DNA of 34,151 bases from an uncultured Pirellulaceae bacterium (lineage in GTDB: Bacteria; Planctomycetota; Planctomycetia; Pirellulales; Pirellulaceae), in contig CALHPU010000130.1 of NCBI GenBank assembly GCA_938036435.1, positions 1-34,151 on the forward strand, given 5' to 3'. Made by a program: the position numbers and the translations under genes. Numbering within the stretch: position 1 is the first letter of the stretch; every line of letters begins with the position of its first letter. The notes under the pieces are model-generated. The model was not told where the DNA came from, did not search any database, and saw only the letters and a list, made by a program, of their open reading frames with translations. Shown one piece after another: positions 8,168-17,187 of the stretch.

Positions 8168-9133
8168 TTAGTCGCCTACCCCCTGCTCTTTCAATTGAGC
8201 ATACTGGCCCTCGGCGAGCCCGCTGCGGATCAATTGAGCCAACCAAGCTGGGGAAGCGGCGAACTGGCGTTTAAAGCGAAAGTTCAGATAATGAAGCAGT
8301 GATTCCCACCAAAGTCGTCTTTTGTCGCAATGCCAAGCCTCACCCTTTTTCACTAGAGCGCGACCTTGGCCAACGAAGTATCGTCGGATGTATTCCTCAT
8401 TGATGCGGCTGGCATCAACGACGTGGTCAACCACAGAATCCGGATTCCAACGCCCCTCCCATCCATGTTTGAGCATACGTCGAAACAAATCGAGCTCGTC
8501 TTCCCCCAGCACTTCGTCGCCGCGTCTCCCTAGTGAGGAGTCAAAGTGAAACTGTTTTTGAATCGAAGTGCGCAAAGCGAAATTGGCTCCGTAGGGCAGA
8601 CGACTTTCACTGAACACTAGCCGCTGGTCTCCAAGATCTCGTTCAGCAAAACAGCCTTTGAGCAAATCCCAATTCTCAGCGATCCACGTTGGCTTTCTCG
8701 GTTCCAATCTCGCTAATATCTTCCCGCCAAAAAAACCGATCGCACGATTAGCGTCTGCATCGGCAACGGTGCTGGCAACCCAGTTTGCATCCACACAAAC
8801 ATCATCGTCTGTCCACATGACCAGGTCACTATCCAAGTGCTCGACCGCTTTGTTTCGAGCGTGAGTGTGCCCCTGTTGCGTTTCATCAAGCACCAACAAT
8901 TGATGGCGGTTGAAGAACTTGTGCTCTGAAATGTCGGCCAGCACCGAGGAAGTGCCATCGGTACTGTTGTTGTTGACGACGACCAAACGCAACGAGCAGT
9001 CGTAAGGCACAATTAGACGAAAGACCGAATCGAGCATTCTCTTTAGCTGATCGGCCCGATTCCACGTGCAGACCACCAAGTCGATGCGTTCCACTTTTGG
9101 AAACGAGTACCCCGGTTCAAATTGATCGCTCAT
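8168..9133 (-). CDS. Family 2 glycosyltransferase
   Basis: The 321-residue protein has a GT-A fold of family GT2. Visible motifs, in order, are the nucleotide-binding start (IDLVVCTWNRADQL, about 17-30), NNNSTDGTS (about 54-62), the metal-binding DxD-type triplet in MWTDDDVCVD (about 106-115), and the acceptor-side acidic motif GEDELDLFRR (about 207-216). No membrane segments are seen, so it should be a cytoplasmic or peripheral enzyme transferring a sugar from a nucleotide donor to a glycan or lipid acceptor; donor and acceptor cannot be read. It lies 29 bp downstream of lysA on the same strand and is probably co-transcribed with it, though the functional link is unclear. The ATG start at 9133 leaves a 16-residue leader before the fold. 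Confidence 0.85.
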   Translation of the reverse strand: MSDQFEPGYSFPKVERIDLVVCTWNRADQLKRMLDSVFRLIVPYDCSLRLVVVNNNSTDGTSSVLADISEHKFFNRHQLLVLDETQQGHTHARNKAVEHLDSDLVMWTDDDVCVDANWVASTVADADANRAIGFFGGKILARLEPRKPTWIAENWDLLKGCFAERDLGDQRLVFSESRLPYGANFALRTSIQKQFHFDSSLGRRGDEVLGEDELDLFRRMLKHGWEGRWNPDSVVDHVVDASRINEEYIRRYFVGQGRALVKKGEAWHCDKRRLWWESLLHYLNFRFKRQFAASPAWLAQLIRSGLAEGQYAQLKEQGVGD

Positions 9134-9162
9134 GGTTACTGGCCGCGCGAATCTGCAACGTT

Positions 9163-10428
9163 TTAGCTAGGGATCATCTCGCCAGCCACGATGTCTTCAG
9201 GAGTCTGACGCTTCCGGACTAGGTGAGCCGTTCCGCCGTCGATCAGGACTTCGGCGGATAACGGCTTGCTGTTGTAGTTCGAGCCCATGACGAAACCGTA
9301 GGCGCCAGCACACTCGATCACCAGAAAATCACCAACCTCGGCGACTGGCAATTCGCGAGCACAAACAAACCCGCCTTCTTCCTGAGTGAAGATGTCTCCC
9401 GATTCGCACAATGGGCCGCCAACAATAGCATTTTGAAATTCAGTCGACCCTTCTCCCGTAAATGCGATCGACATTGGATGATAGGCACCGTAGAGGATCG
9501 GTCGAGCAAGATTGTTGAAACCAGCATCGACCAGATAGAACAGATTCTCACCCATTTTCTTAATCGCGCGAATCTCAGTCAGCAGGTAGCCGCACTCTGC
9601 GACCAAGAACCTACCCGGCTCAATTTCTAGAGCCACCGAATGACCAAACTCCGTTTCAAGGTCTTTGCGTACTTTATCCCACAACTGAAAGTAGCGATCG
9701 ACATCTAGTCCTTGGTCCTCATTTTTGTAGGGTGTTGGCAATCCGCCGCCCGCACTGATGGTTTTGATCGTTGATCCGACTGCGAGCGCCGTCTGCCGCA
9801 TCGCGTCGCAGACCTGAGACAGATGCTCGAAATCGGTGCCCGAGCCAATATGCATATGCAGACCGGAAACCGTCAGGTCATTTTTGCTCGCCAGTGCGAT
9901 GCATTCGTCAAGTTGCTCGTGCCAAATACCGTGTTTGGAATTGTCTCCGCCAGTGTTGGTTTTGGCACTGTGTCCATGCCCAAAGCCCGGGTTAATGCGC
10001 AACGTGATCTCGCGTCCGGGTGCTGCTTGGCCCAATTGCGCTATCATGTCGGGTGAACCACAGTTAACCGGAATGTTGTGTTCCACGACTAACTCAAGTG
10101 CCTCAAGATCAAAGATATCGGCGGTATAAACCACCGGGTGCGGCTCACCATGCAACTCATAACCGGCGCGCTGCGCTCGATGGACTTCGCCAGAGCTCAC
10201 AGCATCCACGACAACACCATGCTTTCGCATCAGGTCGAGAATCGCAATATTTGAGTTCGCTTTCTGAGCAAATCGAATCACATCGAACTGACGTAGTTGT
10301 TCGATCCGCTGCCGGATTGTTTCGGCATCATAAATATAGGCGGGCGTCCCGAATTTCTTAGCCAAATCCGCAACCGGAATTCCACAGATTTCAGTTCGAG
10401 TCGGTGCAAAAAGTTGCCGTGTGTTCAT
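9163..10428 (-). CDS. lysA: Diaminopimelate decarboxylase
   Basis: LysA decarboxylates meso-diaminopimelate to L-lysine, the last step of lysine synthesis, using PLP in the cytoplasm. The 421 residues are of normal length. The PLP lysine is K56 in RFAQKANSN; the barrel carries HMHIGSG, the phosphate-binding GGGLPTPY, and EPGR; the C-terminal domain has the active-site Cys in GGPLCESGD (C341) and the closing AGAYGF. The related ornithine/arginine or carboxynorspermidine decarboxylases share the fold, but the CESGD motif and overall pattern favour LysA. It reads divergently from the anchored protein at 10574 and is followed closely by the GT2 gene. Confidence 0.92.
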   Translation of the reverse strand: MNTRQLFAPTRTEICGIPVADLAKKFGTPAYIYDAETIRQRIEQLRQFDVIRFAQKANSNIAILDLMRKHGVVVDAVSSGEVHRAQRAGYELHGEPHPVVYTADIFDLEALELVVEHNIPVNCGSPDMIAQLGQAAPGREITLRINPGFGHGHSAKTNTGGDNSKHGIWHEQLDECIALASKNDLTVSGLHMHIGSGTDFEHLSQVCDAMRQTALAVGSTIKTISAGGGLPTPYKNEDQGLDVDRYFQLWDKVRKDLETEFGHSVALEIEPGRFLVAECGYLLTEIRAIKKMGENLFYLVDAGFNNLARPILYGAYHPMSIAFTGEGSTEFQNAIVGGPLCESGDIFTQEEGGFVCARELPVAEVGDFLVIECAGAYGFVMGSNYNSKPLSAEVLIDGGTAHLVRKRQTPEDIVAGEMIPS

Positions 10429-10573
10429 TGGTTTGGAAACTATTGAAGGATGACTGTAAATGGTATTGCCGAATTATAGCAACGTTTTGATGTTTCACAA
10501 ACCGACCGCGGTTGGGGTATGATGATTGGCGTCAGAATTATGTTGGAAACAAGAACCCTCGAGCGATGCAGTT

Positions 10574-11512
10574 ATGACAAGCGAACTTCCACCGGAGCCA
10601 AAAGAAGATTTTCGTTACGACAACTCGAATCGAACTGGAGCCCCTAACGGCCTAGACGCTCCTCCGCGGCCGTATTCGCCGCCCCAGTCTGGCGGATCGT
10701 CGAATAAAAAATTTGGGTGCTGGATCGCAGGTTGCTTTGGAAGCCTGCTCTTGGGCGTGTTGCTGATCGCGGCGATGGGCGTCGGCGGTTACTGGTGGCT
10801 CTCCCAGCAGGTTGAAAAATACACCGACGCAGAACCAGCTCCAATGCCAGCGGTTGAAATGGAAGCGGAAGAAATCGCCGAACTAAACCGAGAAGTCCAA
10901 GCATTTTTCAATCAGGCAGTACCTGAGTCCGAGGCGACCAACGCTGAAGAGGCTACTGAAGGTGAAGCGTTAAGCAAAACGCAAGAGTTGGTTTTGACGG
11001 CGGACCAAATCAATGCCTTAATCCAATCAGACGAGACGTTGGCGAATCGTGCGTACATTGAGATCAAAGACGACAGGATCCTCGCAAAAGTGACCATTCC
11101 AACTGACCAAGTACCCGGCGGCGCGGGACGTCACTTCAACGCTGATGCCGAAGTTGATGTTTCGCTTGAGAACGGCGTCTTGGTGATTCAAATTGTAGAC
11201 GCCAAAGTAAAAGGGGAGCCGCTGCCAGAAGAATTTGCCGACGAGCTGGCCAAACAAAATCTCGCCAAGGAATTTTACAAGAACGTAGAGACCTCCAAGT
11301 TGCTTCAACGTTTTGAAAGCGTCGAAGTGGTCGACAATTCTGTCCGAATGCGTCTTAAGAACCCAGAGGAGGAGCGATCAGGAGCGTCCGAGAAAACGCC
11401 CCCGCTTCAATCGCCGCAAGAAAAGATTCCTACGGGTACGGACACTTCGTCTACGGGAGAACTCTTCGAAGAGCCGACCGATCAATCCGAGTTCGATGAG
11501 CTTACTCAATAA
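10574..11512 (+). CDS. Single-pass membrane protein of unknown function
   Basis: I take the ATG at 10574 (MTSELPPEPKED, 312 residues); a TTG 48 bp earlier is in frame but unnecessary. A Pro/Ser/Asn-rich cytoplasmic leader of about 44 residues precedes one strong hydrophobic segment (about 46-72) that begins with a Cys-containing GCWIAGCFG. Then comes a Glu-rich linker and a domain at about 139-250 (LTADQINALI ... IEIKDDRILAKVTIP ... VSLENGVLVIQIVDAKVKG ... LPEEF), beta-rich by appearance and loosely reminiscent of YpmS/DUF2140-type extracytoplasmic domains. The last 60 residues are Glu/Pro/Thr-rich. I do not recognise a defined family and assign no function. A 17-bp tandem duplication overlaps its stop codon. 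Confidence 0.7.
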   Translation: MTSELPPEPKEDFRYDNSNRTGAPNGLDAPPRPYSPPQSGGSSNKKFGCWIAGCFGSLLLGVLLIAAMGVGGYWWLSQQVEKYTDAEPAPMPAVEMEAEEIAELNREVQAFFNQAVPESEATNAEEATEGEALSKTQELVLTADQINALIQSDETLANRAYIEIKDDRILAKVTIPTDQVPGGAGRHFNADAEVDVSLENGVLVIQIVDAKVKGEPLPEEFADELAKQNLAKEFYKNVETSKLLQRFESVEVVDNSVRMRLKNPEEERSGASEKTPPLQSPQEKIPTGTDTSSTGELFEEPTDQSEFDELTQ

Positions 11513-11541
11513 AGGCGAGCGAACAATAAAGGCGAGCGAAC
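11508..11541. repeat. Perfect 17-bp tandem duplication over a stop codon
   Basis: The 17-bp unit AATAAAGGCGAGCGAAC occurs twice in direct, gapless succession (11508-11524 and 11525-11541). The TAA stop of the upstream gene lies in the first copy. The identity of the copies suggests a recent slippage or duplication event. Confidence 0.85.
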
Positions 11542-11608
11542 TGCCAAAATGAGTTGGTTCAAAGTTCACGACGCTGCGGTGAGGTCTTGTCCGCTCTGGA
11601 GAGGCCGG

Positions 11609-13927
11609 CTAACCCGTACGAGTTGAAGTCCCAATCTGCCGGCTATGGGGCTTGAACTTGACTGTGGTCTCTGCGGCTGCTTTTCCAACAGGGGCTTCCG
11701 GGGTTTCGCCGTAAGTTTTATACCCACCATACTGGTAGCCGTAACGGCCACCGTAATTGTAAGATTTCTGATCCTGACGTCGCAGGCCGTTGATTACCAC
11801 CCCAGACAAACTTCCGCCCATTGCAGAAATGATTTTTCTTGCTTCCTGAGCGTTAGTTCTCGCTCCTTTCCTGATCCTCATGACGAGATAGAGGAGGTCC
11901 ACATATGAGCCAACGATGGCAGGGTCGGTGACCGCAAGCAGAGGCGGCGTATCGATCAACACGAAATCGAACTCCGCCTTTAGTGTTTCGATCAATGTCG
12001 GGAACTGCTCGGAAGTCAAAAGCTCGGCGGGGTTGTGAGGAATTGGCCCCGCAGGAAGAACAGAAAGTCCGCCAGGTATAATCACTTGAGCAGCGTCCTG
12101 CCAAGATTTCTCTCCATAGATTACCGTGGTCGCACCTGAACTGTTGTCCAGTCCAAAGAGCTTGTGCTGTACCGGCTTGCGAAAATCAGCATCAACCAAA
12201 ATCACTCTTTTACCGGACTGTGCGATTGACACTGCGAGATTGGAAACCGTGGTCGACTTGCCATCGCCAGGAATCGGGCTGGTCAACTGAATTACTTTTG
12301 CATTGCTCTTTTGAGCATTGAAAAAGATCGTTGTTCTTACAGAACGGTAGGCCTCTGCGGCCGGTTTCGAAGGTTCGTGTATCGAGACCAACTCCGGAGC
12401 GAGCTGCTGAAAATCTTCACGCTTGCGAACTCTACGCTTCTCAAACATATTGATGTGGCCAATGACTGGAGTATTCAGAAGTTCGCCAACATCATCAGAA
12501 GAACGGAACGTTTTCTCCGCCATGTCTTTGAATGCTGCAAAACCAAGCCCCGTCAGCCCGCCCAAAAACAAACCTGCCACTCCGCAGATCGATAGTTTCG
12601 GTGCGACAACCTCGGCAACTGATGGGGGATCCAAAATGGAAAGGTTTCGCCAGAGATGCTCTTTCAGAGCATTCATCTCGCTCATTCGTTCAATAATCGC
12701 GGCATAGCCGGTTTCCAATCGATCACGTTCTCGTTTGAGAGCGCTCAACTTCTCCACCAAAGCTGAAACGGAGGTGGACTTCTGCTGAATCGTCTTGATT
12801 TGAGTTTCGATCTGCCCCTCTTCTGAGACCAAAAGTTCGACTTTGCGATTCATCATTTTGAGGAAGGTCTCAACAATGTCAGGATCAACGCCCTGTCCGG
12901 TACGCCCCCCTCGCATCGAAGCCAGTTCCTGCGTTCGCATGCTTTCGACTGTCTCAATCTGTCGCCTAATTGACCGTAATTGGGGGTGATCATTGCCGTA
13001 CTGGTTCAAAAGCTCCTGCTCTTCAACCCGTAACTGCACGAGTTGATCTTGAACCCGCGCGTAAGCTCCATCTGAAACCCCTGAGGTTTCAGCCATGATT
13101 TCGCTAACGAGGTCTTCCGAGGATTTACCAATCGCTTTGTCTCGGCGAACATTCTCAATTCTCGCTGTTATTCCATTGCGTTCACTTCGCAAGGCATGAA
13201 GATCATTGTGAAGCAGGCTCAATTGAATTTGGTAGGGATCGGTCACTCTACCATCTACGGTTAACAACTCTGGTCGCGCCGAAAGTTTCTCGATCTCGGC
13301 TTCAACGACATTAAGCCGCGATAGCCATTGTTCTTGGGCAATTTGAACAATGTTCGCGTTCTCGCCACCAATATTCTTGGTAGTGGATTCGATGTGTCGC
13401 CCAAATGACGCCACAATCGCATCAAGCACTTCTTGGCACTCGTCCTGTGTACTTCCACGAAACGATAGTTTTATCACTCCAGAATTTGACTTCGTATCGG
13501 CCGGTTTGACAGCAAACGATTTTGTCTCTCTTAAGTTGTAAAGAATATCATCGCACTCGCTAAACAAATCCATGTCATAGAACTTGCCACGATCAATTGC
13601 TGGTTGGAGAACCAACGTACTCTTGAGAGTCTGCAGATACTTTTCAATCGAAATCTCACCGGCGAACGATTCACGGTCATTAGAATTAACAGACGGAGCG
13701 CTCTTTTCGTCAACGAAGATTTTTGCTGTCGATTCGTACGTCTTGGGCGCCTTGAAGTAATACAAGATCGCAAGACCAGAGAAAAAGACAACGAAGAATA
13801 AGATGAGCCAAAACTTCCTGCGGATCAAATCGACAAGGTCTAGGCTGTAAATGTCCTTGGATTTGGTATTAGCGTTCCCGTGAGGAGACTGTGGACTGTT
13901 TTGGAAATCCAAATTGGCTAAAGACAT
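11609..13927 (-). CDS. Wzz / BY-kinase: polysaccharide co-polymerase fused to tyrosine autokinase
   Basis: Fusion of a chain-length regulator and a bacterial tyrosine kinase controlling EPS polymerisation at the inner membrane. I prefer the ATG at 13927 (772 residues; GGAG 10 nt upstream) over a GTG at 13984. A Wzz-type N-terminus has TM1 at about 39-57, a long periplasmic region with coiled-coil stretches (about 190-430), and TM2 at about 445-465. The cytoplasmic kinase has Walker A IPGDGKST (K557), Walker A' ILVDADFRKP (D579, D581) and Walker B FVLIDTPP. The tail carries seven tyrosines in 17 residues (723-739, YNYGGRYGYQYGG...), the autophosphorylation cluster. It follows the polymerase/ligase-like gene by 87 bp on the same strand, most likely one operon. 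The expected cognate phosphatase is not in the window. Confidence 0.92.
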   Translation of the reverse strand: MSLANLDFQNSPQSPHGNANTKSKDIYSLDLVDLIRRKFWLILFFVVFFSGLAILYYFKAPKTYESTAKIFVDEKSAPSVNSNDRESFAGEISIEKYLQTLKSTLVLQPAIDRGKFYDMDLFSECDDILYNLRETKSFAVKPADTKSNSGVIKLSFRGSTQDECQEVLDAIVASFGRHIESTTKNIGGENANIVQIAQEQWLSRLNVVEAEIEKLSARPELLTVDGRVTDPYQIQLSLLHNDLHALRSERNGITARIENVRRDKAIGKSSEDLVSEIMAETSGVSDGAYARVQDQLVQLRVEEQELLNQYGNDHPQLRSIRRQIETVESMRTQELASMRGGRTGQGVDPDIVETFLKMMNRKVELLVSEEGQIETQIKTIQQKSTSVSALVEKLSALKRERDRLETGYAAIIERMSEMNALKEHLWRNLSILDPPSVAEVVAPKLSICGVAGLFLGGLTGLGFAAFKDMAEKTFRSSDDVGELLNTPVIGHINMFEKRRVRKREDFQQLAPELVSIHEPSKPAAEAYRSVRTTIFFNAQKSNAKVIQLTSPIPGDGKSTTVSNLAVSIAQSGKRVILVDADFRKPVQHKLFGLDNSSGATTVIYGEKSWQDAAQVIIPGGLSVLPAGPIPHNPAELLTSEQFPTLIETLKAEFDFVLIDTPPLLAVTDPAIVGSYVDLLYLVMRIRKGARTNAQEARKIISAMGGSLSGVVINGLRRQDQKSYNYGGRYGYQYGGYKTYGETPEAPVGKAAAETTVKFKPHSRQIGTSTRTG

Positions 13928-14014
13928 CCTGAGAAAACTCCGCTTTTGATTGCGAGAAAGTGGTGCTGGACGGATAAACGACACGCAACGTACGTGATCG
14001 TCTAGTGATTTATT

Positions 14015-16765
14015 CTAATGGCGAGTGCTAACGCGCTCCTTGCGGATTTTTGCCAGGAGGGATTTGATCCGATTTTTTCTAACAGTCGGATCTAGTTCGC
14101 ACATTTTTAATTGTCGTACCGATTCGTCGAATTGTTTTGTTTGAAACAGGGCGAGCGCATAATCGTACCTCCGACTCGCTTGCGTTGGAGCTAGCAAAAG
14201 TGCTTTTTCAAACTGTTTCACTGCTTCAGGATAATCATCGATCAGCATTGCAGATTCGGCTAAAAGTGAAATCCTGTCGATTTCATCCAGTTTGGGATCT
14301 TCGTTGATAATACGCCTGACGTGCGTAATAAAGAACTTTTTGGGAAGCTTTAGCTCAGGAGATCTAAAGTATCTTTTAGCAATCTCGACAAGATACTTGG
14401 CGTTTTGGGGAAGAACTTCCTCATAAAACTGCTTCATGGGTAGATCCTGCAGGCAAAACTCGACAATCAAACCCTCGTGATAACGACGGTGGGGCTGGCT
14501 TAGACACTTCTTCCAAAGATCGATCGCCCGCGCTTGGTCGCCCGAATTAAGTGCGAGAAGTCCGCAATTAAAAAGGAGCGGAGTTTTAGGAACTGACCGC
14601 CTTAAGGCTTCGCTGATAAAATCTGATTCCTGCCGCCGTGTCTCAGTTGCGGAACTGGAACTTGTCAAAGCAATTAGCTGAGCAAGGCGGTATTGGACTT
14701 TCGCTGTCCGTGGGCAAAGCTGCTCTGATTGTTGAAATTCTTTCACCGCCTTTTTCAAATGCTTAATAACACTCGGATCGGATTTGATCTGAACAGCCTC
14801 TGCCGGCGCGAGGCTTTCGGCACGCCGTAGTCTCTTATGAAGGAGTGATACAGCCGTAATATTCCAGACGGTCTCTGAGTCGAGCTTTTTCAATTCCTCT
14901 AATTGTGAGTTCTGCTGTTGCAAGGAAAGATCACCGTTTTCAATCTGCTCAATCTCTGACTGAAGTTGGTCCTGAAGTTTCCGTGCCTCTTGATCTCGAA
15001 ATCGGGCAATGTGCAGATCGCCCAACAAGTAATGAACTTCGGCATCATCAGGTCGAATTGCTGCAGCTGTTTCCAATTGTTGCTGGACCTCGTCCAGCGA
15101 AACTCCATGAATTCCCTTGAGGCCTTGTCCTGCATACTTATTGTATAACTTGATTGACCGCTGAGCTGCTCTTCGAGATTCAACGCCATACGACTCGTAG
15201 ACTGCCCAGCATGCCAAAGCAATCAGCACGAAAACTACAATCAATTGAAATGCGAATACAAATTTTCCAGAAGCGGTTGAGTTTGGATAGCGTGTTGTTC
15301 CGTCGGCAGCACAACTATATCTCCCGACGACAGCGCCCATGAGTATGGCCATCACAGTTGTGTTCGCTGGTTGATAGATCCCAAAATCAACAGTCGCCAT
15401 GACGACCTGTCCGACTAGACATGTGATCGCTGCACTACCTAAAGACCTATCAAGAGGTTCGTTTCTCCGTAGCAACTCGATGCCCGCGAAAAATGCGGAG
15501 CCGATTGTAGCCAGTAGTAGTACTAAGCCCCCCCAGCCTAACTCCACCAGCGTCTCGATATAGATGGACTCCGCATGTGCGAATGTGCGTGGCAAAAAGA
15601 AGGTTTGAAAAACTGGTGAAACGTAGCGATAAGTACCATTGCCAACACCAAGCAGTCCATTTCTCAGGCCGAATGGAACAGCGTCTTTCCAATGGTCTAA
15701 CCTAGGCGCTACTGCATCCGAAAGATCCGACATCGACTGAATCTCCTCAGAAATACTTGCAGATTGTTCTGAAAGAAAGGGCAACGTTACTGAGCCAACG
15801 CAAATCATCAATGCCAGTGCCACGACAGCGGCACGGCTTGTTTTTGAGATTAGGTACAAAGCAGTCAAACCGCTCAGCGAAATTGCTAACATCCCTCCGC
15901 GCGATAGTGAGACGAAAACTCCTGCTACAAGAACTGCCATCGCCGTTAGAAAATACAAATGACTGGGCTTTAGGTTTGCAACAAACTCCAGCAATCGGTA
16001 ACTAACATCAACTCTCGGAGGGTTTTTTGCAGACCATTGGTCTCCAGCGCGTACGAGGTCGACATTTTCATCCGACCGCTGTTTCCATTTGAGGAAATAC
16101 CACACGACAAAAAAGACTCCCGCTGAAAAACAAACGGCAAGAAACCCCGCAGCGTTATTCCCATTTACGAAGGGCCCAAAAGCCGATCCGCCCCAAAGCA
16201 GTTCGTATTGCCAAAAGATTCGCCGGTCACCAGAAAGTTGTTGCAAAACGCCAACAAAACTCACAGCGGCACCAGCCAGCACAATCGCGAAGAACACTGG
16301 GTAGATCCGTTTCCAGTCGATCAGAAAGACCGACGCCGCCAAAAAGATTCCTACCCCATAGATCAAATCGATCAACTTCTGTCGGGTCGCTGGAACGTAG
16401 ACAGAGATAGGTCTTGGAAGAATTTCCCGTTCTGCCGCCGAGAGGGAGTCGTCGTTTGAACCAACGTTAAGTGCAGCCGAAACGGCAACGTTCCTTTCGC
16501 CCAAATGTTTTTGAACGCCAGAGCTGGCTTCAGACGACTGGAAAATCGTAAAGGCAATTCCCGCCAGCAAACACCAGACGATTAGAGGCTGCCTCTTGTC
16601 GTTAATCCGACTACCTTTACACTGGAGAATTTCTAGTGCTGCGCCAATTAATAACAACGCGCACACACCAAGAAATAGGGATCGGGTGAAGGGCCAGTTG
16701 CCCCCAATCGGCCAAGGTGCAGCAAAGGCCAAAACCACAAAAACGAAAGGAAATAAACGAATCAC
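14015..16765 (-). CDS. O-antigen ligase/polymerase-like membrane protein with C-terminal TPR region
   Basis: The 916-residue protein has a polytopic N-terminal half (about 1-520) with roughly a dozen hydrophobic segments, including one at the very start (FPFVFVVLAFAAPWPIGG) and a last one near 505-525. The middle has the Wzy_C/O-antigen-ligase look: a periplasmic loop ending GNGTYRYVSP followed by HAESIYIETLVELGWGGL, a pattern well known in this family. From about 540 to 905 it is soluble and helical, with TPR-like units (PDDAEVHYLLGDLHIARF, YPEAVKQFEKALLLAPTQASRRYDYALALFQ). Such proteins join or polymerise lipid-linked glycans at the periplasmic face. It precedes the Wzz/BY-kinase gene, so it may be the main polymerase or a ligase acting on protein or lipid, alongside the separate Wzy candidate at 20301. 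Confidence 0.82.
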   Translation of the reverse strand: MIRLFPFVFVVLAFAAPWPIGGNWPFTRSLFLGVCALLLIGAALEILQCKGSRINDKRQPLIVWCLLAGIAFTIFQSSEASSGVQKHLGERNVAVSAALNVGSNDDSLSAAEREILPRPISVYVPATRQKLIDLIYGVGIFLAASVFLIDWKRIYPVFFAIVLAGAAVSFVGVLQQLSGDRRIFWQYELLWGGSAFGPFVNGNNAAGFLAVCFSAGVFFVVWYFLKWKQRSDENVDLVRAGDQWSAKNPPRVDVSYRLLEFVANLKPSHLYFLTAMAVLVAGVFVSLSRGGMLAISLSGLTALYLISKTSRAAVVALALMICVGSVTLPFLSEQSASISEEIQSMSDLSDAVAPRLDHWKDAVPFGLRNGLLGVGNGTYRYVSPVFQTFFLPRTFAHAESIYIETLVELGWGGLVLLLATIGSAFFAGIELLRRNEPLDRSLGSAAITCLVGQVVMATVDFGIYQPANTTVMAILMGAVVGRYSCAADGTTRYPNSTASGKFVFAFQLIVVFVLIALACWAVYESYGVESRRAAQRSIKLYNKYAGQGLKGIHGVSLDEVQQQLETAAAIRPDDAEVHYLLGDLHIARFRDQEARKLQDQLQSEIEQIENGDLSLQQQNSQLEELKKLDSETVWNITAVSLLHKRLRRAESLAPAEAVQIKSDPSVIKHLKKAVKEFQQSEQLCPRTAKVQYRLAQLIALTSSSSATETRRQESDFISEALRRSVPKTPLLFNCGLLALNSGDQARAIDLWKKCLSQPHRRYHEGLIVEFCLQDLPMKQFYEEVLPQNAKYLVEIAKRYFRSPELKLPKKFFITHVRRIINEDPKLDEIDRISLLAESAMLIDDYPEAVKQFEKALLLAPTQASRRYDYALALFQTKQFDESVRQLKMCELDPTVRKNRIKSLLAKIRKERVSTRH

Positions 16766-17187
16766 GACGTTTTTCTAGTTAAGTGTTGATTTAGAGTTAG
16801 TTTTCGCCAGAAAGGTTAACCTATCCAATCTGTAGCATCGGCAGGCTATTCGCGGATTCAACAAAAACGTGCTTACATGCTGCACTGAATTGCGTTTCAG
16901 CCATTTGACTAACTGGTCCCTGTTGACTGACTGAGTAGCTTCCATTCTCTTTTAGCTACTTCAATGCTATCACACACATCCCTTTTGAAAAAACGGGCCT
17001 CATCTTTTGCCAAAAGCCCTAAATCTAGCATTATCACAAATATTCCCTTATTCAGTGTATCCAAATCGCTGATTATAGTTGCAGCGATCTAGGAACACAG
17101 TCAAGCAACGCGATTGCTTACCCCCCCAAAGATTTGAAGTGTACTTTCATAGGCTTCAGTAGCCCGCCCTAATCTCTGATCACTCTC
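16766..17187. promoter_or_regulatory. 422-bp divergent regulatory region between the two EPS transcription units
   Basis: This AT-rich gap separates the minus-strand polymerase/BY-kinase unit from the plus-strand EPS series and must hold promoters for both. No gene is seen. Two palindromes could be operator sites: CTTTTGcCAAAAG at 17004-17016 and AAGCAAcgcgaTTGCTT at 17103-17119. No confident -35/-10 pair was found and no regulator gene is adjacent, so the regulatory reading is an inference from position. Confidence 0.4.
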
